From Gracilaria caudata (taxonomy: Eukaryota > Rhodophyta > Florideophyceae > Gracilariales > Gracilariaceae), in contig JASCIV010000604.1 in NCBI GenBank assembly GCA_030374735.1, positions 1 through 15,881 on the forward strand: DNA of 15,881 nucleotides. Direction: 5' to 3'. Positions 1-7,541 of the stretch are shown here, in pieces (position 1 is the stretch's first letter; every line of letters starts with the position of its first letter). The translations under genes and the position numbers were made by a program. The notes under the pieces are model-generated. The model saw only the letters and a program-made list of their open reading frames with translations, had not been told where the DNA came from and searched no databases.

Positions 1-1920
1 TATTATCCAGTCTTCTTCACACACACCTTTTTCACCAGAAGTCTTGATAAACCCGAAGGCATGCTCATGTGACTCATGCTTGGATCCGCTGCTGCCGTCT
101 GAGCAGCTAAATGCCGTACACAGCATAGATCTTGCTGGATACGGTTTAAGGTTAGAGTCATTGTTCTCCCACTCTTTTTTCTTGTCCCATAGCCACATCA
201 TGGCAGAAATTTTCTTCTCAATAGTGAACGGTTTTATGGGACCGACTTTTTCCGGGGGAGATTTCTTCGCGTCCTTCACCAACGTCTTCACAGGAACATA
301 TCTTGCAGATCTTTGTTTGGACTTGCGGTTACTGGTCAAGTTGGAGGTTTTGCCCAGGTTCTGGGGAGGTGGACGGCGGCCCAGAGATTGAGAGGATGGC
401 GGAGGCGCTGTTCGAGCCTTACGTGGAATGGGCTCTTCACCTTGTGCATGATACGGAGCGGACTTCTCGTTTCGAGATCGTTTGGCTCTCATGTTGTGAG
501 GCACACTTGGCTCCGAGTTAGGGCGGCGTGCTAACTGGGACTTCGGAAGAGTATGATTGCCAGATGCAGGAGTATTCCGGGAAGGGTTTTGGGGAGCTGG
601 ACGGCGGCTTCGAGAGTGACAGGATGTCTGAGGCTCTGTGCCAGCCTTGCGTGAAATACGCTCTTCTCCTTGCGCATGATACGGAGCGGACTTCTCGTTT
701 CGAGATGGCTTCGCTCTCATTTTGTGAGCCAAAGTTGGTTTGGGAGTTTTTCGTGGAGCTAACTTGGGTTGGGGACGTGTATTGCTGTCCGAGTTCGCGC
801 GTTGTGAGTCAGTCCTGATCACGGGCTTACGATCAGTGATCATTGCGTTTGAAACTGTTCCCTCATGTAGCGTGTTCTTCTTCCTAGGAGGGTTAACATC
901 AGCAGGTAAATGGTATGCAGGGGAAGGTGCATTGAAAGGTGCTCCATTATTCTGGGAAGGGCGTTGGTGAGCTAGATGGTGTCCGAGAGGCTCATAGGAT
1001 TTTGGAGGCGCTGTGCGAGGCTTGCGTGGAATAGGCTCTCTCACGTCTGCATGATTCAGAGAGGATTGTTCGTTGCGAGATCGTTTCGCACCCAGGTTGT
1101 GAGGAAAAGTTGGTTTAGAACTGGGGCGGCGAACCATCTGCGATTGTGGACGAGTGTTGTTGCCAGAGTTCGTGCGTTGTAAATCAGATTTGATCATAGG
1201 TTTACGATCAGTGATCTTGGTCTTTGAAACTGTTCCTTCATGTAGCATGCTCTTCTCCCTAAAGGGGTTAAGATCGCCACGTAAATGATATGCACGGGAT
1301 GGTACATTGAAAGGTGCCCCATTACTCCGGGAAGAGTTTTGGGGGGCTATACGGTGGCCGAGAGACTCAAAGGATCCCGGAGGTGCTGTTCGAACCTTGC
1401 CCATCTGGGAATGGGCATATACATGATTGCCAGAATTCGCTCGCTGTGAACGAAAGTCGATCACATGTTTATGACCGGTGGTTCTGGTCCTTGAAACTGT
1501 TTCCTCTTGTAACGTACTTTTTTTCTTAAGAGAGTTCACATCGGCAGGTGAATGATATGTATCGGTGGGAGTCTTGGAAGGTGCCATGGTATTCCGGGAA
1601 GAGTATGGGGTCTTTCCCTTGTTGGTGCCATCCAGGCGGTTTCTTGATTCAAAGGCCGGGGTTCGAGGTTTGGTGATCGCGTGTGGGGCATTTCGGCGAA
1701 CCCCTCTGGGTGAGTCGCGCTCTTTCGCCTTGTACGGAAGCCCGGATGAAGTCTGTGAATGCCGCTGGTGTGGTTTGTTGTGCCTCGCGGACTGCGAAAT
1801 CTTGGACGGGCGATGCCAATGCCTGTGGTAGGACCTTCGGGTCCCATCCTCCTTTGTGGGATGAGAAGATCGGGGAAGGTCCGGGGTTTTCTTGCCAGAA
1901 AATGAGCCTCGGTGTGGCAT
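1..1920 (-). CDS. Family 1 copy A: long repeat-containing basic protein (partial, runs off left edge)
   Basis: The minus-strand frame whose codons begin at plus positions 1, 4, 7... has no stop from the left edge to 2167, about 722 codons. The first usable ATG is at 1920 (MPHRGSF), about 190 nt downstream of the likely transcription start for a TATA box at 2137-2145. At least 640 residues are visible and no stop is reached. By homology with copy B about 30 residues are missing. Residues 1 to about 540 are Arg/Lys/Pro/Ser/Asn-rich, have no hydrophobic segment, and contain long tandem repeats. The conserved family module starts near residue 564 (PFTIEKKIS, LWDKKKEWE, PYPARS, AFSCSD, EEDWII). 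Copy B matches it closely, with many third-position differences, which argues for coding. It stands head-to-head with family 2 copy A. The function is unknown. A basic disordered region plus one folded module would fit a nucleic-acid or scaffold protein, but that is inference. Confidence 0.85.
   Translation of the reverse strand, partial: MPHRGSFSGKKTPDLPRSSHPTKEDGTRRSYHRHWHRPSKISQSARHNKPHQRHSQTSSGLPYKAKERDSPRGVRRNAPHAITKPRTPAFESRNRLDGTNKGKTPYSSRNTMAPSKTPTDTYHSPADVNSLKKKSTLQEETVSRTRTTGHKHVIDFRSQRANSGNHVYAHSQMGKVRTAPPGSFESLGHRIAPQNSSRSNGAPFNVPSRAYHLRGDLNPFREKSMLHEGTVSKTKITDRKPMIKSDLQRTNSGNNTRPQSQMVRRPSSKPTFPHNLGAKRSRNEQSSLNHADVREPIPRKPRTAPPKSYEPLGHHLAHQRPSQNNGAPFNAPSPAYHLPADVNPPRKKNTLHEGTVSNAMITDRKPVIRTDSQRANSDSNTRPQPKLAPRKTPKPTLAHKMRAKPSRNEKSAPYHAQGEERISRKAGTEPQTSCHSRSRRPAPQNPSRNTPASGNHTLPKSQLARRPNSEPSVPHNMRAKRSRNEKSAPYHAQGEEPIPRKARTAPPPSSQSLGRRPPPQNLGKTSNLTSNRKSKQRSARYVPVKTLVKDAKKSPPEKVGPIKPFTIEKKISAMMWLWDKKKEWENNDSNLKPYPARSMLCTAFSCSDGSSGSKHESHEHAFGFIKTSGEKGVCEEDWII
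492..1590 (-). repeat. Tandem protein-coding repeats inside family 1 copy A
   Basis: Three kinds of unit are visible in the translated minus strand. The segment [MLG]-x-AKRSRNE begins at plus positions 492, 720 and about 1095, giving spacings of 228 bp (76 codons) and 375 bp (125 codons). The segment NGAPFN-x-PS-x-AYHL begins at about 945 and 1320, 375 bp apart, with a diverged third copy (MAPSKTPTDTYHS) at about 1585, 267 bp further on. The segment ITDRKP-x-I follows in the same order. All spacings are multiples of three, so the units expanded in frame. Confidence 0.8.
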
Positions 1921-2136
1921 CGTGAAGAATGAAAAACGGCGGGAGGTGAATAGGTTGGATAGCAGAAAGGACGCTGTATCCAGGAGATGCCGAGATAATA
2001 GCAGCCCCTTCTCAACGCAGACAACGAGTAGTGGAGAACGGTGGACGGGCAGGCAAAATCCGAGCAGTGGATGAGATTGATAGCGCCGAAGGCTGCACCC
2101 AGAACGAATTGCGAGCAACTCGAGGCAGAGAACTGT

Positions 2137-2145
2137 CTTATATAG
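2137..2145 (-). promoter_or_regulatory. TATA box of family 1 copy A
   Basis: The minus strand reads CTATATAAG. A start site 25-35 nt downstream would lie near 2110 and give a 5' leader of about 190 nt to the ATG at 1920. At the aligned positions copy B (8811-8823) reads roughly ATGTTACATAC and copy C (6286-6294) reads GTACTTAAG, so only copy A has a good TATA box. Confidence 0.55.
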
Positions 2146-2619
2146 TGCTGACAATGGAACAAAGCGTTACTCAAGCAAGGGAGAGGTGATCACGTTCTAA
2201 CTGCATTGTGACCGATCTCTACGAGTGTATGGAGAGTTACTGAATTGAATCAATATTGCCAAGGATGGAGTTATTTGTACTGCCGCATGGAGGGAGTTCA
2301 TTTTGTTTGCATGACGCCGTGGGATAAAAATTCCTAGACCTCTCGCGACAGGATGCGAGAATGGCCATCATGTGTGGAACAGCCGCACTTATACCTTCAG
2401 CGTAATACGCGAAGTGCCTAGCTCAGAACATGCTCTTTCTCAGTGCATTCCGTGGGATCACCTCTCCTCTGCATGTGAAGCAATACAATATTCTCAGTAC
2501 CGAACGAAATCGACGTGGTATCCGAACGCGAATAGATTACAGCAGGAGTACGAAAGCTTGGTAATGGAGCTCTCGAGACTCTCCCACGATCTCGGATATT
2601 TGCATTGTTGACGCGTTGG

Positions 2620-2628
2620 TCTGATTGG
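2620..2628 (-). promoter_or_regulatory. CCAAT box (NF-Y type), module A
   Basis: The minus strand reads CCAATCAGA, matching the NF-Y consensus (CCAATCAG core). The same nonamer occurs at 4369, 9161, 11791 and 14128. It lies roughly midway between the two divergent starts, about 700 bp from the family 1 ATG and 600 bp from the family 2 ATG. NF-Y is known to work in bidirectional promoters; its use here is inferred. Confidence 0.45.
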
Positions 2629-3041
2629 TCAGCTGAGCAAATCTTCTTCGCTGAAGGTGCGGCTCACAAATCTCGAGTCTCGTGTCACTTGCCACGCACG
2701 TTGGCGCCACGTGTGGCCAACAGATGCATTACAGTACGCTCAACGAAGGTGTCAGCAGCTCGCTGCTTGTGTCCACCGCTTCACCGCTGAGCGCCATAAG
2801 TTATGGCACATAACTCACCATCAGCGCTTGAGGGTTCTGCACAACGAGAGTCATGGTCGGCGCCGTTGGAGTCCAAATCGAAATGCACCTCATTCTGCAG
2901 AAGAGGAGTGGACCTCTCACAACGAATAGAACACAGCCGGAGCAATGCATAAGTTCCCCGCTCTTGTGTCGGTAACAGGTTCCCCACCTCTCCTGTCAAC
3001 CCCCGTTCCTCTCTTGCTGATTATCTTCATTATCTACCATT

Positions 3042-3047
3042 TATAAA
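3042..3047 (+). promoter_or_regulatory. TATA box of family 2 copy A
   Basis: TATAAA lies 179 nt upstream of the ATG at 3226. A start site near 3072 would give a leader of about 150 nt. The leader holds a possible donor-like GTAAGG (near 3166) and a pyrimidine-rich tract ending in CAG (3180-3219), so a short 5'-leader intron is possible. The aligned module B sequence lacks a clear TATAAA. Confidence 0.4.
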
Positions 3048-3225
3048 CTTCCGCGATCCTCCTTTCCACACACCAGTTTCTCAGCATCATTTTGTTTCGT
3101 ACTGTGGCGCTAACGCTCAATTTCTACATCCTTGCCCTTCTTCGGATCTGAAATCGTTCACCTCAGTAAGGTTTTGTTTCCTTTCCACTTCTCTTTTTTC
3201 AAGTGTCCAGTTTCCCAGGACTAAA

Positions 3226-3759
3226 ATGTACAGCTCCGAGTACATTTTCGTTGACAAGGACGGCGACATTTTCATGGCCAACATTCCCCTTCCGTTGGCA
3301 ATGATATGGTCAATGGCGGTGGACAGTGGATACCAGCCGGTGAAATATACGGACTGGTTAGCTCGCAGCACAGGGGGGTCGAAAAGCTTCGCCCCATCTG
3401 CTGGAGCCCGGAGGAGGTTTAGTAGGTAGAGCTCAAGAGATTCCACTGGAAATCACAGAAGTGGATCTCCAAAGAAGGGAAGAATGGGATCCACAGAAGC
3501 AAGTGGAGGGGTCACGAAGAAATCCCAGAAGCTTCTTCTACAAAGAATCCCTCGCGATCGATTTTCAAGGGCATCTATCTTGAAAATGGTCGAGGTGGAA
3601 GGGGCGCCGGCCATATCAATGTCAATGAAAGGCCGGCGCGAATCCAATGACTTGCCGTCGGCAGAGGTGGGGTTTGAGACCGCTAAGCACTGTTCAAAAG
3701 TGTACAGTGAGGTTAAAAAGCCACTAGAGAGGGATGGGATCTGGGTTACGCAAATATGA
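3226..3759 (+). pseudogene. Family 2 copy A, interrupted by one in-frame TAG
   Basis: From ATG 3226 the frame encodes a close homologue of family 2 copy B, but codon 68 (3427-3429) is TAG. The same frame then continues without another stop to TGA at 3757-3759, giving 177 sense-equivalent codons against 178 in copy B, with only small indels. Homology holds on both sides of the stop: EYIFVDKDGDIFMA and SMAV-x-SGY before it, LLLQRIPRDRFSRAS, KGRRESND and ERDGIWVTQI after it. Many differences are at third codon positions. As it stands it could yield a 67-residue N-terminal peptide, and an in-frame ATG at 3484 could start a 91-residue C-terminal one. A recent nonsense mutation is the simplest reading. 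Readthrough or a sequencing error cannot be excluded. Confidence 0.8.
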
Positions 3760-3763
3760 GCCC

Positions 3764-3799
3764 AGAACTAAACGAGAAAGCCCGAGTGGCTTTAGTTCT
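3764..3799 (+). other. Imperfect hairpin just after family 2 A stop
   Basis: The arm GGCTTTAGTTCT (3788-3799) can pair with AGAACT plus AAAGCC (3764-3769 and 3777-3782), with a 7-nt bulge and a 5-nt loop. It begins 5 nt after the stop codon. The sequence after copy B's stop does not conserve it. It could be a 3'-UTR structure; no function is shown. Confidence 0.35.
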
Positions 3800-4368
3800 G
3801 AAGCTAGTGAGAGTATAGTTACTCAGTGCTCGAGTAAACAAACTGACGTGAATATGTGTGGCTTTGCGTTTTCAGGGCTTTGTGATTAGGAACCGTGAGA
3901 AGAGATTCGTGCGTACGGGGAACGGATTTGCAATCGAGGGAGCCGCGGAATAGCCTTTAGTCACATATAGTACATAACAGAGAAACCTTATGCTGATCGA
4001 GATAAGTGGCCATTCGCATATAGAGTTTGACGTCTTCCAGGCGAGCCCGGAAACTGGCAGAAAAAATTCCGACTGAAGTTTTGCGCAAACTGATGGTCTG
4101 TGCTATCGCACATTGTGTCCAACATGATTCACGAGGCGAACAGATCGGATAGCAAACATTTCTGCCACCGGCACAGCGCTTTCGGTACCTTCATCACGGA
4201 GGCCAGCTTGACAAAACAGGAGCACGAAAGGCGGCTGGGAAACAAAGAACATTCCTCCTGCAGGGGTTTCCAAAACGTTACTGCTTCCTTTCGGCTCCGA
4301 TCTGGGCTTGCAGCTGTTCACACACCGCTTCACTGTGTGAAACGGCACCGGCATCGCTGCCGCCACGA

Positions 4369-4377
4369 TCTGATTGG
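4369..4377 (-). promoter_or_regulatory. CCAAT box in left inverted-repeat arm
   Basis: CCAATCAGA on the minus strand, within a context shared with the sites at 11791-11799 and 14128-14136: an adjacent GGGCGG (first two) and a GGCAGC-type motif followed by GATGC or AATGC. Confidence 0.4.
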
Positions 4378-4412
4378 GCGGCAGCGGAGATCGATCTCGC
4401 CCAACGGCAAGT

Positions 4413-4436
4413 AGTCACGTGCCGCACCACGTGACT
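4413..4436. promoter_or_regulatory. Palindromic pair of CACGTG E-boxes
   Basis: AGTCACGTG and CACGTGACT form a perfect inverted repeat around a 6-bp spacer. Each arm holds GTCACGTG or CACGTGAC, the extended form bound by bHLH factors of the USF/MITF/TFE type in animals and fungi. It lies 36 bp from the CCAAT box, in keeping with a promoter. Confidence 0.45.
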
Positions 4437-4851
4437 CCCTATTTCCCGCACCAATCAACGTGTACGGGAGACTTCCGCTTCGCTTCGAGCACAGCGATCT
4501 GCGCGAGCTCATCTTCGACTTGTCGTCTTCCACAACGGGAAGCTCTTGAACCACACCGAGATGTTCGTACCAACTTCGACAGAACGCCGCGTCGGTGCAA
4601 GAAGAGTCCCTTCGTGGTACGAAGAAGAGCTCCGCAAGTATTAGCTTCCGTCGAAAGTGGGCTCATTGGTGATACAGCAAAGCATCGGCTCCAAATCGAT
4701 TCGTCTTCCCTGGTTCTAACGATATGGCGCTGACCATCTCAACCCATCCAACTCTTCTCGCCAAATGTACCGTACGTGGAAGTTTCGAGATCGACCGCGC
4801 CAAAAATTTCGATATATCGCGCTCGCACCAGTCGAGAAGATGACTCCGCCT

Positions 4852-4875
4852 TGACTATGACTATGACTATGACTA
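4852..4875. repeat. TGACTA microsatellite, four units
   Basis: Four perfect tandem copies of TGACTA in non-coding sequence. Confidence 0.9.
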
Positions 4876-5209
4876 CCACACTATTATCAAAATGTGCTAC
4901 AAGTGCACAGCGTTTGGCTTCAATACCGATATGTTTCTAAAACAACAGCTCATCCTTTACCTCTATTGACTTAGCTGCATGTCTCACTTGCGCAACGAAT
5001 TGTATAAACGCCCCTCTTTCCTTCCGTACTTTTTTTGTTGCGGACCTAGCAGCTGTCCGAACATCCCACCGCATTCAATCCACTGCAAATCGTAGACTTT
5101 CCTGGAGATGTGCAGTTAACGACCAAGCTTCCAGTGGCCATCACGATTGGAATGGAAAATGGTCTTGTTTTTCTCCAAGCACTGTCATCATCATCATCGA
5201 TATAAGAGA

Positions 5210-6112
5210 TCAACATCGAGACTGAATATCTTGCTTGCTCCGACATCGAACAGGCTCTTTCTCCGAGCAACGTTCCCTGAAGTAGCGTAGGAGAACTTTT
5301 CCCACGCCGATGTCCTTTGGCCTGCAACTCGATTGAGCACTTCTTGCCTTGTTCTGAGCTGTTGACGTCTTACCATCAGGCGCTTTGTCATCGCTCGTAC
5401 CTGCTGAAGCAACACATTCCCGCAACCGCTTTCGCAAGCTTTCCCTCTCCTGGATCTCCTCATCGAGTTCCAGCAATATCCGCCGCGAGGCTTCTACAAT
5501 CCACTCTTGATCATTTCCCGACGAACCCGATTTGCTTGTCCCAAATATATCCGAATCTGAACAACCAAACGCGCCGTTCATAAATCGTCTGGCTGGGAAC
5601 GGTGTGGAGCTATTGGTTTCCTCCCACGCTTTCTTCTTTTCCCATAGCCGGTTTATGGCCTTGATTTTCTCGTCCAATGTAAACGGACGTCCAGAGATAC
5701 CCCCTTCCCACCTTCCATGGTGGTCAGTAACCTTACGCTCGGTTTCCTTTAACGGCACACGTCGTGCCCTGTTCTGCTCGTACGAAAGTCTTCTCTCCTT
5801 CTCTTCCCCTCTCACATATCGTGGTGATGTTCGGGGTTTGACTTGTCGACGCTGCTCTCCACGTTCACGTACGGGAGACTTGCTGCTTTCTCGGTTTCTT
5901 TTTCTACCCGTACGGTCTGGCAATGGGGTTCTTAAAGGCGCATTCCGCGCAACCGTGCGCCCCCTGAAAGGGTCGCCCGATCTCATGTGCTCAACCCTGC
6001 GCCCCCTGAAAGAGTCACCCGATCTCATATGATCACCCTCTTCTCTTACAGCTCGCCTCCTGTAGTTCCGTTGAGCGTCTGGAACGAATGGGCGCGGTTT
6101 GTCATACCTCAT
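5210..6112 (-). CDS. Family 1 copy C: Arg-rich protein with C-terminal extension
   Basis: This is a complete 300-residue ORF. An in-frame stop lies 24 nt upstream of the ATG at 6112, so that start is favoured. Residues 1-135 are strongly Arg-rich, with a 14-residue tandem repeat (HMRSGD-[SP]-FRGR) at 28-41 and 42-55. The family module spans about 142-220: PFTLDEKIKA, LWEKKKAWEE at 156-165, PFPARRF at 171-177, AFGCSD at 181-186, EWIVEAS at 203-209, ELDEEI at 215-220. About 80 further residues, basic and with several Cys, extend beyond where copy B ends. It is the most diverged of the three copies. The upstream leader is homologous to A and B, but no family 2 gene stands opposite. An RNA- or DNA-binding role would suit the Arg-rich region, but this is inference. 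Confidence 0.8.
   Translation of the reverse strand: MRYDKPRPFVPDAQRNYRRRAVREEGDHMRSGDSFRGRRVEHMRSGDPFRGRTVARNAPLRTPLPDRTGRKRNRESSKSPVRERGEQRRQVKPRTSPRYVRGEEKERRLSYEQNRARRVPLKETERKVTDHHGRWEGGISGRPFTLDEKIKAINRLWEKKKAWEETNSSTPFPARRFMNGAFGCSDSDIFGTSKSGSSGNDQEWIVEASRRILLELDEEIQERESLRKRLRECVASAGTSDDKAPDGKTSTAQNKARSAQSSCRPKDIGVGKVLLRYFRERCSEKEPVRCRSKQDIQSRC
5957..6028 (-). repeat. 42-bp tandem repeat inside family 1 C
   Basis: Two near-identical 30-bp stretches at 5957-5986 and 5999-6028 (two differences), 42 bp apart, encode the duplicated HMRSGD-[SP]-FRGR unit. The spacing is a multiple of three. Confidence 0.85.
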
Positions 6113-7541
6113 CTTGAACTGTTTTTTTTTTCGGCTTCACAAGAATGGCAGCCCCTACCTCAACAGTGACGCGAGTCCTGGAGAACGACGATCGCAGCCA
6201 ACAAGAAACAAGCAATGGGTGAGATCGCTTGCGTCGCGGGGCTGCAACCAGACACAGAGGTGACGGTTGGCTTCAAATTGCCGCCCTTAAGTACAGAAGC
6301 AGAGCTAGTGTTTGTTACAGGGTACTCGCATTAAGCAGAAGACGACCATCTGAGGAGTGCCACTTTCCAATTGAACGGGGAGAGTGACACAATGCGCGTT
6401 AAGAGCGCGGTTGCAATCCAACGCGTCGCGTTAACGGGGTGAGGGGATGGCCCATGCGAGCATATCAAATTACGTCACCACGAAGCGCAACATCCGCATC
6501 GTGGTGACTCAAATATCGTGGTGACTCAAATTAAACATCGTGCACCATGGGTGTCCCACAGTCGTTTGGGCGATGGCCAGCGCGCACCAGGCGCGCCACG
6601 CCGCATGTAACAGTGTGGCACGGCGGTTTCTCTACGCCATCAACGAATTTGATGTAACCCAAGGTGGCTTGCAAGTGGGGCGTAACCAGGGAAAACAGAG
6701 ATGTGGTCGGCATCAAACTGACCTTGTGTGCGGCGATGGATCGAACGGAAGCGATGTAAAGCAGGCAGTGCCAATACGCAAGTGGTGGAATCGACGAAAC
6801 GCAGTTCGAGACGAGTGGAACTGAGATCGGGGGTGCTCGTGTTTTCGCACCTGGGCGGAACAGCAGCGATCAGTATTTTGTCTAATTCATAACGCTTTCT
6901 CTGCCGAAGAATGGATGGAGAGAGGATGGAGACGGCTACTTTCTTCGAGATGAACTGGATACTCTGAGGCTGAAAACACCGAGATCGTGCATTACAGTTC
7001 TGTAATTGTGAAAGGCGAACGAATTGTGCCACTTGTGCCCGTCAGGTGAGCCGCGGCTACGTGCACACGAGTTGGGAGGCAGCGCTCCTTACCCTCTGCC
7101 CTTCGCACAATTCTTGTAAATATTCCCATTTGTGAATACTCCTTTGCAGATCATTAACAGCCAGTCTACTCCGGACACTACTACTTCTGAAGCCGACTGC
7201 CGTTTCCCCCTCACCCTTTTATGAACCACGTCTTGAACAAGTTGCGGGACATGCCGTCCTATCTTCATGCCTTTTTCGGACGTGATTTGGTATATCTTGC
7301 TGTCCTCGGTGTTCGCCACTCCCAAAGAACCGATCCTCTCTCACTTTGTATCTCGTCAGAAAGAAACAACGGTTTCTCTGGCTCTGGGAAATAAGGGATA
7401 CCAGACAGTCCCTTTCCTTACAAGATTACTTGGCGCAAAAACTACAGACACAGTAAAAACATGAACGAGAGGCAATCATCTACTGAAGTTTAGGTATATT
7501 TACTATATTTAGATCTGAAGTTATCATACGAGGTTGAGAGG
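6113..7541. other. Family 1 C upstream region and gene-poor stretch
   Basis: The proximal part matches the family 1 A leader at two blocks: 6148-6187 with 2001-2040, and 6209-6253 with 2061-2104. It is therefore the promoter/leader of copy C. Farther right lie the bZIP-like repeats at 6498-6531. From 6540 to 7541 I see no gene I can support: opposing ORFs of 57-130 codons overlap and several lack an ATG. A 57-codon plus ORF (7221-7394) and a 78-codon minus ORF (7089-7325) cannot be distinguished from chance. Confidence 0.5.
6498..6531 (+). repeat. 17-bp tandem direct repeat with bZIP-like sites
   Basis: Two perfect, abutting copies of ATCGTGGTGACTCAAAT. Each carries TGACTCA, the AP-1/GCN4-type bZIP site. 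A partial inverted copy (GTCACCACGA, 6474-6483) lies just upstream, preceded by TTAC, so its minus strand reads TGACGTAA, a CRE-like bZIP site. It may regulate family 1 C or a rightward transcript. Confidence 0.6.

Larger units (their letters stand above)
1921..3225. promoter_or_regulatory. Divergent intergenic region, module A
   Basis: About 1.3 kb lies between the head-to-head starts of family 1 A and family 2 A. It aligns by eye, with gaps, along its whole length with the 8591-9655 region of module B. Shared landmarks, in order, are the leader blocks at 2001-2040 and 2061-2104, a CCAAT box at 2620-2628, a CCACGTGTGGCC element at 2707-2718, CTTGTGTCGGTAAC at 2963-2976 and CCACCTCTCCTGTCAAC at 2984-3000. 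I find no ORF conserved in frame between the two copies, so I read it as a bidirectional promoter plus leaders, not a gene. Confidence 0.65.
4037..4440 (-). repeat. Diverged inverted repeat, left arm
   Basis: The reverse complement of this stretch aligns by eye with 14080-14482 over about 370-400 bp, with substitutions and indels. Shared landmarks, in order, are CCAATCAGAT, GGCGGCAGCGATGC / AGCGGCAGCGATGC, GTGTGAACAGCT, AAGCCCAGATC, TTTCCCAGCCGCCTTT / CTTCCCAGCCGCCTTT, GTGCCGG and ACACAATGTG. Short indels put the two arms in different reading frames in places, so ancestral coding is not supported across the whole length. A dispersed promoter-containing segment is more likely. Confidence 0.6.
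3800..5209. other. Intergenic region between module A and family 1 C
   Basis: No convincing gene. It contains one arm of a long diverged inverted repeat (4037-4440), a palindromic pair of CACGTG sites (4413-4436), a CCAAT box (4369-4377) and a four-copy TGACTA microsatellite (4852-4875). Several ORFs of 70-120 codons on both strands overlap one another and show no frame conservation with the other arm of the repeat. Confidence 0.6.

Noticed and set aside
1536..2174. A 212-codon minus-strand ORF
   Set aside because: It lies in a different frame from family 1 A, opens with TTG, and overlaps the 5' leader and TATA box. Homology with copy B supports the other frame.
6215..6334. A 39-codon plus-strand ORF (MGEIACVAGL...) that looks protein-like
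   Set aside because: It falls in the leader block homologous between family 1 A, B and C, and neither A nor B keeps the frame.
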